From Rhizobium sp. BK418 (GTDB taxonomy: Bacteria > Pseudomonadota > Alphaproteobacteria > Rhizobiales > Rhizobiaceae), in the NCBI RefSeq assembly GCF_004341105.1, contig NZ_SLZK01000003.1, positions 124,001 to 188,000 on the forward strand: a DNA stretch of 64,000 bases. The letters are read 5' to 3'. The notes under the pieces are model-generated. The model worked only from the letters and a program-made list of their open reading frames with translations. It was not told the origin of the DNA and made no database searches. Below, one piece after another: positions 37,797-46,324 of this stretch. Position 1 is the first letter of the stretch; every line of letters begins with the position of its first letter. Position numbers and translations under genes: made by a program.

Positions 37797-38072
37797 TCAG
37801 TGGCGATACTGCTGGATGCGTGTGGTACGCAGGCCGGCGAGGCCATGGCTGTTGATGGAGGACTGCCAGGAAAGGAATTCTTCGACAGTGAGCGTGTAAC
37901 GCTCGCAGGCTTCTTCCAAGCTCAACAGGCCACCGCGAACAGCCGCGACAACCTCTGCCTTCCGGCGGATAACCCAGCGCCGCGTATTTGGCGGCGGAAG
38001 ATCCGCAATCGTCAGGGGGCTGCCATCGGGGCCGATGACATATTTTACTCGGGGACGTATCATTTCGGTCAT
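37797..38072 (-). CDS. sciP: CtrA inhibitor SciP (DUF1153)
   Basis: A 91-residue DNA-binding protein. It reads VKYVIGPDGSPLTIADLPPP, then RRWVIRRKAEVVAAVRGGLL, a trihelical HTH (SLEEACERYTLTVEEFLSWQ) and LAGLRTTRIQQYRH, nearly the same as Caulobacter SciP. There it binds CtrA and blocks CtrA-driven transcription in the G1 phase. The start at ATG 38070-38072 gives the family length; the frame extends to 38123 without support. A CtrA-box-like site lies 52-66 bases upstream, matching the known CtrA-to-SciP loop. It sits 1.8 kb from ctrA. Confidence 0.95.
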   Translation of the reverse strand: MTEMIRPRVKYVIGPDGSPLTIADLPPPNTRRWVIRRKAEVVAAVRGGLLSLEEACERYTLTVEEFLSWQSSINSHGLAGLRTTRIQQYRH

Positions 38073-38472
38073 TGGACTCTCTACACAACGCAAGACCACG
38101 GACGCCACTCTAACTTGCCACATTTAAAAATTGCCTAAACCCATCGTAAGACTTTGATAATAATTTTAGACGCTGGGTTGCAGGGTGATTTGCTGGCCGT
38201 CTGCCGCTACGTCAATTTGAGGCGGCTGCATGGGAGCCATGCGGAATAAATGTTACATATTTTTCTCGGACGCTTTTATAAGCGCTGCAACATAAGCATG
38301 AGCGCAAAGACTTCGTCTCCGTTCTCCTCGTAGTATCAATAAAGATTGCCATTTTGAATGCTTCGTATCTTTCTGATGCGGGGCAAATGCCGTCTTTCCT
38401 GATCGTCCGGCGCGTTTAATCCGCAGTCGGTTGCGAGCCGAGCCGAAGCCAGGTCCGTGAAGGAACAAGAGA
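38073..38472. other. sciP-luxR divergent intergenic region
   Basis: A 400-base AT-richer region without a gene. Besides the CtrA-like box (38124-38140) it holds a perfect short palindrome GCATGG-GAG-CCATGC at 38228-38242, which may be an operator or chance. No lux-box-like 18-20 bp palindrome was found upstream of the LuxR gene. Confidence 0.5.
38124..38140. promoter_or_regulatory. Candidate CtrA box TTAA-N7-CTAA upstream of sciP
   Basis: TTAA (38124-38127), seven bases, CTAA (38135-38138): one mismatch from TTAA-N7-TTAA. It is 52 bases upstream of the sciP start. Confidence 0.5.
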
Positions 38473-39219
38473 ATGAAGAGACGTGAACGCGCCGTCCGCG
38501 ACTGCGCCGATGATACTGCATTTTCGCCTTTCGGAGCCCGTCCTGCGGGCATTTCGGCCATCAACGGTGCAAGCCGCCTGGACGAGCTGACGAAGGCTGC
38601 CGGGTTCGAATTCTACCTGTTTTCCGTGTTCCCGCGCGGGGACCGGACGGCCTTTCTCGAAAACAAGCTGATCAGCAACTGGCCGCAGAGCCTCGTCAAT
38701 TTTTACGAGGAGGCGGACCTCTTCCATTGCAGCAAGCTGGTCGCTGTCATGAAGCGCACCATCATGCCTGTCTTCTGCGACGAAGGGCCTTTTGGGGGCA
38801 ATGCAGCAAATCAGGAAAACCGTCGCTTGAACACGATGTTTCAGATGCACGGGCTGAAACATACCTTCGGATTCGCGTTGCACGATGCTGACCTGAAACA
38901 ATACATATTCGCTTTTTCGGGCGCGCGCGCCATGCCTTCCCGCGAAGAAGCGACGGCGCTGCTTTTTGGCTGTATGGAACTTCTGGACTCGCTCTCGAGC
39001 GACGAGAAGCCGAAAGATCGGCCATCGGAGAGTCTCACCCCGCGGGAAATCGAATGCCTGCGCTGGTCGGCTGCTGGCAAAAGCAGCGACGAGATTGCGA
39101 TCATTCTCGATCTCTCATCGCATACTGTGGTGGGATATCTGAAGAGTGCTATGCGTAAGCTGGATTCGGTCAACCGCATGCAGGCCGTGGCTCGAGCCTT
39201 CCGGTATCGGCTGCTGTAG
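38473..39219 (+). CDS. LuxR-family regulator with autoinducer-type domain
   Basis: A 248-residue regulator. The N-terminal domain (about 30-165) has the autoinducer-binding layout: SNWPQSLVNFYEEADLFHCSKLV keeps the Trp and Tyr, but Ser-Lys occupies the usual Asp-Pro position. The C-terminal GerE/LuxR HTH (189-248) is standard: SLTPREIECLRWSAAGKSSDEIA and a recognition helix ending MRKLDSVNRMQAVARA. No luxI-type synthase is nearby, so it would be a LuxR solo with uncertain ligand. It is convergent with the sugar transferase gene. Confidence 0.88.
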   Translation: MKRRERAVRDCADDTAFSPFGARPAGISAINGASRLDELTKAAGFEFYLFSVFPRGDRTAFLENKLISNWPQSLVNFYEEADLFHCSKLVAVMKRTIMPVFCDEGPFGGNAANQENRRLNTMFQMHGLKHTFGFALHDADLKQYIFAFSGARAMPSREEATALLFGCMELLDSLSSDEKPKDRPSESLTPREIECLRWSAAGKSSDEIAIILDLSSHTVVGYLKSAMRKLDSVNRMQAVARAFRYRLL

Positions 39220-39248
39220 CAGCCGATACGCTTTCTTTTCCAATCGGA

Positions 39249-39974
39249 TCAGAAGCCTTTGCCGCCGTTCAGCTCGGAAATCAGCGTTCCGAAGATGATG
39301 CGAATGTCCATCAGCAGCGAGAAATTCTCGACATAGTAGAGATCGCTGGCGATACGGGCGCGCGCCTTGGCGGGGCGGTCCGTCGGGCCACGAAGGCCGC
39401 GCATCTGCGCCAGACCGGTGATACCCGGACGCATGGCGTGGCGATGATGGTATTGCGGAACCAGCTCTTCGTACAGCATACCGCCGGCACGCATGCCGAT
39501 TGCATGGCAGCGCGGCCCGACAACCGACATGTCACCCTTCAGAACGTTGAGCAATTGTGGCAGTTCGTCAATGTTCGAGCGACGCAGGAAAGCGCCGACA
39601 CGGGTGACGCGCGGATCGTTCTTGACGGTTTGGGCAACGCCAGTGACGTCTTGCATATCCGTGCGCATGGAGCGGAACTTGTAGACCTTGATGGCGCGGC
39701 AATTCTTGCCCCACCGGGTCTGCTTGAAAAGCACCGGGCCGGGGCTGTCCACCTTAATCAGGGCGGCGACGACCAAAAGAAGCGGAGCGAGCACGATGAG
39801 TGCGCTGATCGACGCAAAAATATCGAATGCTCGCTTCAGCGCGAACTGCACGGAGGCAGGTGGCGGAACGATGGTGTCGAGTGCGGCAACTGGGAACCTC
39901 GCATTTACCTGGCGAACAGGCGCAACGCGAAAGCTCTCTTCAGAAATACTTTTGTTAAGGTCCATGACGCTCAA
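39249..39974 (-). CDS. Undecaprenyl-phosphate sugar transferase (ExoY/PssA-like)
   Basis: A 241-residue bacterial sugar transferase that would load the first sugar onto the lipid carrier for exopolysaccharide. A TM segment lies at about 47-70 ([25 protein letters not shown]). The catalytic core follows: [49 protein letters not shown] and [12 protein letters not shown]. It lacks the long N-terminal part of WcaJ types and matches ExoY/PssA length. The start is TTG 39974 after AAGGG, or ATG 39965. A long regulatory region with an inverted repeat lies upstream. No other polysaccharide genes are adjacent. Confidence 0.92.
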   Translation of the reverse strand: MSVMDLNKSISEESFRVAPVRQVNARFPVAALDTIVPPPASVQFALKRAFDIFASISALIVLAPLLLVVAALIKVDSPGPVLFKQTRWGKNCRAIKVYKFRSMRTDMQDVTGVAQTVKNDPRVTRVGAFLRRSNIDELPQLLNVLKGDMSVVGPRCHAIGMRAGGMLYEELVPQYHHRHAMRPGITGLAQMRGLRGPTDRPAKARARIASDLYYVENFSLLMDIRIIFGTLISELNGGKGF

Positions 39975-40624
39975 GGATCTACCCTTTGTATTTTGAAGCT
40001 TTCGGTGATGTCGTTCAATGGCTTGGTAGCGCCAGAATAAGGCGCCACAATGTTAGGCGACGTTTAACCCTACTACATCCTAAATTTGCGACATTTGTTT
40101 AACCGAGTCCAGAGAAATTTCGCATCGCAACAAATTTCGCACCTGCGTTAAGTTAATGCAAAATCAGGGGTTTTATTTTTCAACCAGCGTTTTATTAGGA
40201 ATTTTAGGAGCTTGGCAGATTCGGGACGATAAACGGAGGGTTGTGGTGGTTGCGGTCTACACCGTGCCGAAACGGGCCATCCGCTGCAAGATCAGCGCGA
40301 TCCCGGTCCTGTCGCGATCGAATTCAGGTTGTATTGTCCCATAACGAGAATGGCCGACAGAGGGCAGGGCGAGACCGCCTGAGCTGCGGCTAAGCTGCCA
40401 TAATTATAGAAGTGTCTTCCTGCCGTGTTGCCGAAATAACATGGCGAAACCGACGGTAATTGTGGCTAGATTGTGTCCTCAACTGGGTAAAGCCGAGGAG
40501 CAATTGCCACCTCCGAATCAACAACGATGGAGGTGGCGAATCGCCCGTCCCTGGCAGCCATAGAGGCACAACTTTCCGGCAGCGGTATCGCTCCGGCCGA
40601 AGGACGCATGCCGAACTTCGTGGG
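39975..40624. other. Long noncoding region upstream of the sugar transferase
   Basis: About 650 bases with no convincing ORF; short frames such as 40156-40344 have no ribosome site and odd composition. The half nearer the transferase is AT-rich and contains the repeats described at 40087-40141, plus two TTTAACC words. It probably holds a complex promoter for the sugar transferase. The cysQ gene ends at 40625 and reads into it, and I saw no terminator there. Confidence 0.5.
40087..40141. repeat. Imperfect 13-bp inverted repeat with internal direct repeat
   Basis: TGCGACATTTGTT (40087-40099) faces AACAAATTTCGCA (40129-40141) with 12 of 13 positions complementary. A direct copy of AAATTTCGCA lies between them (40115-40124), 17 bases from the copy at 40132-40141. 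It is a candidate operator, 113-167 bases upstream of the sugar transferase start. Confidence 0.5.
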
Positions 40625-41422
40625 CTATGCCCGCTCAAGTGAAGGCCTGATGCTGCCCCAGGAGACGAAGTTCGGGTTTGCGAAGTCGACATCACCAGCC
40701 ACGCCGGTTTTGCCGTAAATGAGCGGCTGGCCGTCCATCGTGACGGTCGATCCACCGGCTGCGCGCAAAACGGCGTCACCGGCGGCCGTATCCCACTCCA
40801 TGGTTCGGGTGAAGCGCGGGTAGACATCCGCCTTGCCTTCGGCCAGCAGGCAGAATTTCAGGGACGAGCCCATATTGGTGCATTTTGAGATCGCATGGCG
40901 CGCGAGAAAGAGACCAGTCTCGGGGCTGTCGTGGCGAAAGCTTGCGAGCGCAACACTCTCGGTCGGCTGCTTGCGGACTCTGATCGGTTTTCTCTCGACG
41001 ACTGCGAAATTCTCGTTGATCATCAGTTTCTCCGCGCTTCCGCGTTCGCCGGAAAAAGCCGTACAGAGCGCCGGGGCATAGACGATTCCGGCAATGGGGA
41101 TACCGTTTTCCACATAAGCGATATTGACGGTGAACTCATTGCGCTTGTCGAGGAATTCACGGGTGCCGTCGAGCGGATCGACGAGGAAGAAGGACTTTCC
41201 GGCGATATCAGGAATCTTGCCGGCGGCCACGGATTCCTCGGCAATAACCGGAATATCAGGGAAGTCGCGCTCCAGATAGGCGAGTATTATGCGCTCGGCC
41301 TCCTGATCAGCGATCGTGACCGGGCTTGCATCAGCCTTCATTTCTACCGGACAACCGTTGCAGAAGACCTTTATGATGGCCTTGCCGGCTTCGAGCGCTG
41401 CCCGTTCAAATGTCTTCAGCAT
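40625..41422 (-). CDS. cysQ: 3'(2'),5'-bisphosphate nucleotidase CysQ
   Basis: A 265-residue Mg-dependent phosphatase of the inositol-monophosphatase superfamily that hydrolyses the sulphate-assimilation by-product PAP. Metal-binding motifs are IAEES (Glu), the signature LVDPLDGTREFLDKRNEFTVNIA, and the C-terminal EWDTAAGDAVLRAAGGS. The REFLDKRNEFTVNI stretch is characteristic of CysQ rather than SuhB. AGGAAA precedes the ATG. It stands alone, divergent from the liv operon across a 500-base gap. Confidence 0.93.
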   Translation of the reverse strand: MLKTFERAALEAGKAIIKVFCNGCPVEMKADASPVTIADQEAERIILAYLERDFPDIPVIAEESVAAGKIPDIAGKSFFLVDPLDGTREFLDKRNEFTVNIAYVENGIPIAGIVYAPALCTAFSGERGSAEKLMINENFAVVERKPIRVRKQPTESVALASFRHDSPETGLFLARHAISKCTNMGSSLKFCLLAEGKADVYPRFTRTMEWDTAAGDAVLRAAGGSTVTMDGQPLIYGKTGVAGDVDFANPNFVSWGSIRPSLERA

Positions 41423-41924
41423 TTTCCTGCCGTTCGTCTGCGAATTCGCCCGTGATCGTCATTTGATATAGTGTTGGAAGAGTGCCGCCGCATCCCTTGC
41501 CGCGCTGGATAAATACTATCAATCTTATGCGCGTCCACAAAGTACGTTATGAGCATTTGCCTGTGAAATGGCGTTCCGCAAATAATGAGATCTTCGAGTT
41601 TGAAATTTCGTTATCTTCCTTACTTGTGGAACAGTTTACGCGCAAAGTGACGGTTCCAGTCCCATTTGAGGGCTAGAAGATCAATTACCGAATCTCGTTC
41701 TGGCTAAAAAAATGCCAGCCAGTGCCGTTTTTGTGTGGATTTTGGTCTGAATTGCGCCATTTACAGCTGGTTGCCCAAGATTCTGGCGAAGTAACCCCTT
41801 TTTGTCTTCACATTTTCGACGAAACCGCTATGCAATGCGAGCCAGTGGCTCATGTGAAAGCATGAGCGATAAAACCAATAAGAGATGCAACTTAAATTTG
41901 GTTCGCATCCAGGGGAAATGACAT
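41423..41924. other. cysQ-livH divergent intergenic region
   Basis: About 500 bases. The frame 41482-41676 (64 codons) has no ribosome site or recognisable fold and I reject it as a gene. The notable element is the 20-base palindrome at 41848-41867, about 60 bases upstream of livH. The liv promoter should lie between roughly 41700 and 41900. Confidence 0.5.
41848..41867. promoter_or_regulatory. Palindrome GCTCATG-N6-CATGAGC upstream of livH
   Basis: Perfect 7-bp inverted repeat with a 6-base spacer (41848-41854 and 41861-41867), ending 57 bases before the livH ATG. It could be a repressor operator or an mRNA hairpin; no T run follows, so it is not a terminator. Confidence 0.5.
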
Positions 41925-42827
41925 ATGGAGTATTTCGTCCAGCAGCTCTTCAACGGGCTGACTCTCGGATCCATCTATGGTCTTGTGGCTATTGGCTATA
42001 CGATGGTTTACGGCATTATCGGCATGATCAACTTCGCCCATGGCGACATTTTCATGCTTGGTGGTTTCGCTGCTCTTATCGTCTTTCTCGTTCTCACATC
42101 CATCTTTGCAGGTCTTCCGGTAGCGGTGTTGCTGCTGGCGATGCTTGTGATCGCGATGCTGATGACGAGTTTGTGGAATTGGACGATCGAGCGCGTCGCC
42201 TACCGCCCGCTGCGCGGTTCATTCCGCCTGGCGCCGCTGATTACCGCGATCGGCATGTCTATTACGCTGTCGAACTTCATCCAGGTCACGCAGGGCCCGC
42301 GCAACAAGCCTATCCCGCCGCTCGTCGGCACGGTTTATAATATTGGCGGCCTGTCGATCTCGCTGAAGCAGATCATCATCATCGTCGTCACCGTCGTCCT
42401 GCTTGCGGCTTTCTGGTTCATCGTCAACAAGACGGCTCTCGGGCGCGCCCAGCGCGCGACGGAACAGGACCGCAAGATGGCGGCTCTGCTCGGCGTCAAT
42501 GTCGACCAGACGATCTCCATCACTTTCATCATGGGTGCGGCACTCGCTGCCGTCGCCGGGACCATGTACCTGATGTACTATGGTGTTGCTTCCTTCACGG
42601 ACGGCTTCATTCCGGGGGTCAAGGCTTTTACCGCGGCCGTTCTCGGGGGCATCGGTTCATTGCCCGGCGCCGTTCTCGGCGGGCTGATGATTGGTCTGAT
42701 CGAATCTCTTTGGTCGGCCTATTTCACTATTGCGTACAAGGATGTCGCCACCTTCGCCATCCTCGCTTTCGTGCTGATCTTCAAGCCGACAGGTATTCTC
42801 GGGCGACCGGAAGTCGAGAAGGTATAA
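41925..42827 (+). CDS. livH: Branched-chain amino-acid ABC transporter permease LivH
   Basis: A 300-residue inner-membrane permease with eight or so spans. It opens MEYFVQQLFNGLTLGSIYGLVAIGYTMVYGIIGMINFAHGD, the hallmark of LivH, and carries the cytoplasmic coupling loop RATEQDRKMAALLGVNVDQTIS. The end has LGGIGSLPGAVLGGLMIGLIE. With LivM it forms the channel for leucine, isoleucine and valine or related amino acids. AGGGGAAATG-type spacing precedes the start, and livM follows after 3 bases. Confidence 0.96.
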   Translation: MEYFVQQLFNGLTLGSIYGLVAIGYTMVYGIIGMINFAHGDIFMLGGFAALIVFLVLTSIFAGLPVAVLLLAMLVIAMLMTSLWNWTIERVAYRPLRGSFRLAPLITAIGMSITLSNFIQVTQGPRNKPIPPLVGTVYNIGGLSISLKQIIIIVVTVVLLAAFWFIVNKTALGRAQRATEQDRKMAALLGVNVDQTISITFIMGAALAAVAGTMYLMYYGVASFTDGFIPGVKAFTAAVLGGIGSLPGAVLGGLMIGLIESLWSAYFTIAYKDVATFAILAFVLIFKPTGILGRPEVEKV

Positions 42828-42830
42828 GTC

Positions 42831-44228
42831 ATGGCAAACATCGACACTTCCTCTGGCAAGCTCGACGCCGCGCTTGTCCAGAAGGGGCTTAAGGAAGCCT
42901 TCTTTACCGGCCTCATCGCGCTCGGCATGTTCGTTCTCTACGTCGGCCTCGGCACGCAGCAGAACATCAACAACGAGCTGATCATCGTTCAGCGCTGGGG
43001 TCTGCTTGCAGTTTTCGTGCTGATCGCTGCCATCGGCCGATTCATCATGGTCGTTTTCGTCAGGCCGCATCTTGATCAGCGCAAGCTCTCGAAGGCTCGT
43101 CACGGCGAACTCGAGATTTCGACGGAAAAGGGCTTCTTGCGGACCCATTTCCTGAAGATCGCCCTCGCATTCCTTCTGGTCTATCCGCTTGCGACGGCCT
43201 ATTTCCTTGGCCCACAGGGTGCGCTGAAATGGGTGGACAATTTCGGCATCCAGATCCTGATTTACGTCATGCTCGCATGGGGCCTGAACATCGTCGTGGG
43301 TCTCGCCGGCCTGCTCGACCTCGGCTATGTCGCCTTCTATGCGGTCGGCGCCTATTCATACGCGCTGTTGTCGGCCCATTTCGGCCTGTCCTTCTGGGTG
43401 CTGCTGCCGCTCGCCGGCATCTTCGCAGCTCTCTGGGGTGTCATCCTCGGCTTTCCGGTGCTGCGCCTGCGCGGCGACTATCTGGCGATCGTGACGCTTG
43501 CCTTCGGTGAAATCATCCGTCTCGTCATCGTCAACTGGACTGAGGTAACCAAGGGCACCTTCGGCATCTCCGGCATCGCCAAGGCTTCGATCTTCGGCAT
43601 CTGGACTTTTGATGTCGGCAAGGCGAACAATTTCACCAAGGCCTTCGGCCTGCCGTCGTCATCGGCCTATTACAAGATCTTCCTGTTCTACGTTATTCTG
43701 GCGCTCTGCATGCTGACCGCCTATGTGACGATCCGGCTGCGCCGCATGCCGATCGGCCGTGCGTGGGAAGCGCTTCGCGAAGATGAAATCGCTTGCCGTT
43801 CGCTTGGCATCAATACGGTGACGACGAAGCTGACGGCTTTCGCCACTGGCGCGATGTTCGGCGGCTTCGCCGGCTCCTTCTTCGCTGCCCGCCAGGGCTT
43901 CGTGTCGCCGGAGTCCTTCGTGTTCCTGGAATCGGCGGTCATTCTCGCCATCGTCGTTCTCGGCGGCATGGGCTCGCTGACAGGTATAGCGATCGCCGCC
44001 GTCGTCATGGTCGGCGGTACGGAAGTGCTACGTGAAATGGACTTCCTCAAGGTCGTCTTCGGACCGGAGTTCACGCCTGAACTCTACCGTATGCTGCTCT
44101 TCGGCCTCGCCATGGTCGTCGTCATGTTGTTCAAGCCGCGCGGTTTTGTCGGCTCGCGTGAACCGACTGCCTTCCTCAAAGAGCGCAAGGCCGTATCCGG
44201 AAGCTTTACCAAGGAGGGCCATGGTTGA
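42831..44228 (+). CDS. livM: Branched-chain amino-acid ABC transporter permease LivM
   Basis: A 465-residue permease. An N-terminal extension with extra hydrophobic segments (about 1-120) precedes the LivM core: LMLAWGLNIVVGLAGLLDLGYVAFYAVGAY-like sequence, VLRLRGDYLAIVTLAFGEIIRL, the coupling motif GRAWEALREDEIACRSLGIN, and VILAIVVLGGMGSLTGIAIAA. The stop overlaps livG by one base (TGATG). The long N-terminus is common in rhizobial LivM. Confidence 0.96.
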   Translation: MANIDTSSGKLDAALVQKGLKEAFFTGLIALGMFVLYVGLGTQQNINNELIIVQRWGLLAVFVLIAAIGRFIMVVFVRPHLDQRKLSKARHGELEISTEKGFLRTHFLKIALAFLLVYPLATAYFLGPQGALKWVDNFGIQILIYVMLAWGLNIVVGLAGLLDLGYVAFYAVGAYSYALLSAHFGLSFWVLLPLAGIFAALWGVILGFPVLRLRGDYLAIVTLAFGEIIRLVIVNWTEVTKGTFGISGIAKASIFGIWTFDVGKANNFTKAFGLPSSSAYYKIFLFYVILALCMLTAYVTIRLRRMPIGRAWEALREDEIACRSLGINTVTTKLTAFATGAMFGGFAGSFFAARQGFVSPESFVFLESAVILAIVVLGGMGSLTGIAIAAVVMVGGTEVLREMDFLKVVFGPEFTPELYRMLLFGLAMVVVMLFKPRGFVGSREPTAFLKERKAVSGSFTKEGHG

Positions 44229-45094
44229 TGAGCCCTGTAGAGAACACGATGTCGAATGACACTTTGCTCAAGGTCGAGCACCTGTCGATGAAGTTCGGCG
44301 GCCTGATGGCCATCAATGACTTCTCCTTCGAGGCCAAGCGTGGCGAAATCACCGCGCTGATCGGTCCGAACGGCGCAGGCAAAACGACTGTCTTCAACTG
44401 CATTACCGGCTTCTACAAGCCGACGATGGGTATGATCACGCTGACGCAGAACAGCGGTAAGCAATACCTGCTCGAGCGCCTGCCGGACTTCCGCATCACC
44501 AAGGAAGCAAAGGTCGCACGTACTTTCCAGAACATCCGCCTGTTTTCGGGCCTCACTGTTCTGGAAAACCTGCTCGTCGCACAGCACAACAAGCTGATGA
44601 GGGCTTCGGGTTTCACCGTGCTTGGTCTGCTTGGGATCGGTCCCTACAAGCGGGAAGCTGCCGCTGCCATCGAGCTTGCGCGCCATTGGCTTGAGAAGGC
44701 AGACCTGATCGACCGCGCCGACGATCCGGCCGGCGATCTGCCGTATGGCGCTCAACGCCGCCTGGAAATTGCCCGTGCCATGTGTACCGGTCCGGAGCTG
44801 CTTTGCCTCGACGAGCCAGCGGCAGGCCTCAATCCGCGTGAATCGGCAGCGCTCAACGCGCTGCTGAAGGGTATCCGCACCGAAACCGGTACCTCTATCC
44901 TGCTCATTGAACACGACATGTCGGTGGTCATGGAAATCTCCGACCACGTCATTGTTCTGGAATATGGCCAGAAGATTTCCGACGGCACGCCCGACGATGT
45001 GAGGAACGACCCGAGGGTTATTGCGGCCTATCTGGGTGTCGAGGATGAAGAAGTCGAAGAGGTCATTGCGACCGTAGAAGGGGGCGCAATCTGA
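44228..45094 (+). CDS. livG: Branched-chain amino-acid ABC transporter ATPase LivG
   Basis: A 288-residue ABC ATPase. The Walker A motif is GPNGAGKTT, the Q-loop lies in ARTFQNIRLFSGLTVLENLLVAQH, and Walker B is ELLCLDEPAAGLNPRESAAL. The signature region reads LPYGAQRRLEIARAM, the LivG-type variant of LSGGQ. The H-loop is LIEHDMSVVM. It starts at the ATG overlapping the livM stop; a TTG one codon earlier is possible. It powers transport with LivF. Confidence 0.96.
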   Translation: MSPVENTMSNDTLLKVEHLSMKFGGLMAINDFSFEAKRGEITALIGPNGAGKTTVFNCITGFYKPTMGMITLTQNSGKQYLLERLPDFRITKEAKVARTFQNIRLFSGLTVLENLLVAQHNKLMRASGFTVLGLLGIGPYKREAAAAIELARHWLEKADLIDRADDPAGDLPYGAQRRLEIARAMCTGPELLCLDEPAAGLNPRESAALNALLKGIRTETGTSILLIEHDMSVVMEISDHVIVLEYGQKISDGTPDDVRNDPRVIAAYLGVEDEEVEEVIATVEGGAI

Positions 45095-45825
45095 TGGCGG
45101 CCGGCGAACAGCTTCTCAGGGTTCAGGGCGTCGAAACCTATTACGGCAACATCCGCGCCCTTGCCGGGATCGATGTCGAAGTGAAAAAGGGCGAGATCGT
45201 CAGCCTCATCGGCGCCAACGGCGCCGGCAAGTCCACGCTGATGATGACGATCTGTGGCAGCCCGCAGGCCCGCACCGGCTCGATCATCTTCGACGGCCAG
45301 GACATTACCAAGCTGCCGACGCATGAGATTGCGCGGCTGCGTATTGCACAATCGCCGGAAGGTCGCCGCATCTTCCCGCGCATGACCGTGCTGGAAAACC
45401 TCCAGATGGGAGCCGGCCTCGACAACCTCAAATATTTCAATGAGGACGTGGAGAAGATCTTCGTGATGTTCCCGCGCCTCAAGGAGCGCCAGTCGCAGCG
45501 CGGCGGCACCCTTTCGGGCGGTGAGCAGCAGATGCTGTCGATCGGTCGCGCGCTGATGGCACGTCCAAAGCTCCTTCTGCTCGACGAGCCTTCGCTCGGC
45601 CTCGCGCCGCTGATCGTCAAGGGCATTTTCGAAGCGATCAAACAGCTGAACGAGAAGGAGGGGCTAACCGTCTTCTTGGTGGAGCAGAATGCATTCGCAG
45701 CGCTCAAACTGTCGCACCGGGCCTATGTGCTCGTCAACGGCAAGGTGACGATGAGCGGCAGTGGCAAGGAATTGCTTGCCAATCCGGAAGTTCGCGCCGC
45801 CTATCTCGAAGGCGGACGGCATTGA
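45094..45825 (+). CDS. livF: Branched-chain amino-acid ABC transporter ATPase LivF
   Basis: A 243-residue ABC ATPase. Walker A is GANGAGKST, the LivF-typical APEGRRIFPRMTVLENLQMGA appears as SPEGRRIFPRMTVLENLQMG, the signature is LSGGEQQMLSIGRALM, and Walker B is LLLLDEPSLGLAPLIVK. Its start codon overlaps the livG stop (TGATG). It is the second nucleotide-binding subunit of the Liv transporter. Confidence 0.96.
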   Translation: MAAGEQLLRVQGVETYYGNIRALAGIDVEVKKGEIVSLIGANGAGKSTLMMTICGSPQARTGSIIFDGQDITKLPTHEIARLRIAQSPEGRRIFPRMTVLENLQMGAGLDNLKYFNEDVEKIFVMFPRLKERQSQRGGTLSGGEQQMLSIGRALMARPKLLLLDEPSLGLAPLIVKGIFEAIKQLNEKEGLTVFLVEQNAFAALKLSHRAYVLVNGKVTMSGSGKELLANPEVRAAYLEGGRH

Positions 45826-45850
45826 GCGCCGCGGAAGGGAGAGTTTGACT

Positions 45851-46204
45851 ATGCAGGGACTTTTCTTCGAAAGCGATAACGGCGTAAAGCTCGTCATCCG
45901 TGCGTTTGTGGTGCTGATCGGTTTCTGGACGGCGTGGCGCGCTGGCAGGGCGGTTGCGGACGGTTGGAACACCTACCCGCTGGTCGTCGTCTACACTTTC
46001 CTGCTCGCCTGGGCGATGCAATTTCTGCACCATGCGCTGTTCAATGGACCAATGCTCAGCGCCTTCTTCTACATCATCGATTTCGTAACTTTGCTGATCT
46101 TCTCGACGGCCGGGTTCCGCTATCGCCGCACCCAACAAATGGTCAACAACTATTACTGGCTGTACGAAAAAACTTCCGCGTTTTCGTGGAAGGAGAAACA
46201 TTGA
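45851..46204 (+). CDS. Small membrane protein in the liv operon
   Basis: A 117-residue protein with three hydrophobic segments (VIRAFVVLIGFWTAWRAG, YPLVVVYTFLLAWAMQFLHHA and FFYIIDFVTLLIFSTAGFRY) and a C-terminus rich in aromatic residues (NNYYWLYEKTSAFSW). The ATG at 45851 follows GGAAGGGAGAG, 25 bases after livF. As I recall, similar proteins sit at this place in other rhizobial liv clusters, so a role in assembly or regulation of the transporter is possible. No function is established. Confidence 0.83.
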   Translation: MQGLFFESDNGVKLVIRAFVVLIGFWTAWRAGRAVADGWNTYPLVVVYTFLLAWAMQFLHHALFNGPMLSAFFYIIDFVTLLIFSTAGFRYRRTQQMVNNYYWLYEKTSAFSWKEKH

Positions 46205-46252
46205 CAGCCCGTTGAAACTAGGCATGAATTGCCTTCAGAGTGGAACAGCTTT

Positions 46253-46285
46253 CCCGGCGTAGTCAATGGTGGGTAGTGCGCCGGG
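46253..46285 (+). other. Leader stem-loop before livK
   Basis: Perfect 7-bp inverted repeat CCCGGCG/CGCCGGG (46253-46259 and 46279-46285) around a 19-base loop, 40 bases ahead of the livK ATG and after the upstream gene. There is no T run, so it may stabilise or set apart the livK message. Confidence 0.4.
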
Positions 46286-46324
46286 TCGTGGAACAAAACC
46301 CGCCCAAAAATTGGGAGTAACAAT

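Noticed and set aside
40156..40344. 62-codon ORF upstream of the sugar transferase
   Set aside because: Lacks a ribosome site; sequence composition does not resemble protein and overlaps a likely regulatory region.
41482..41676. 64-codon ORF in the cysQ-livH gap
   Set aside because: No ribosome site, no recognisable fold, and it lies in a divergent promoter region.
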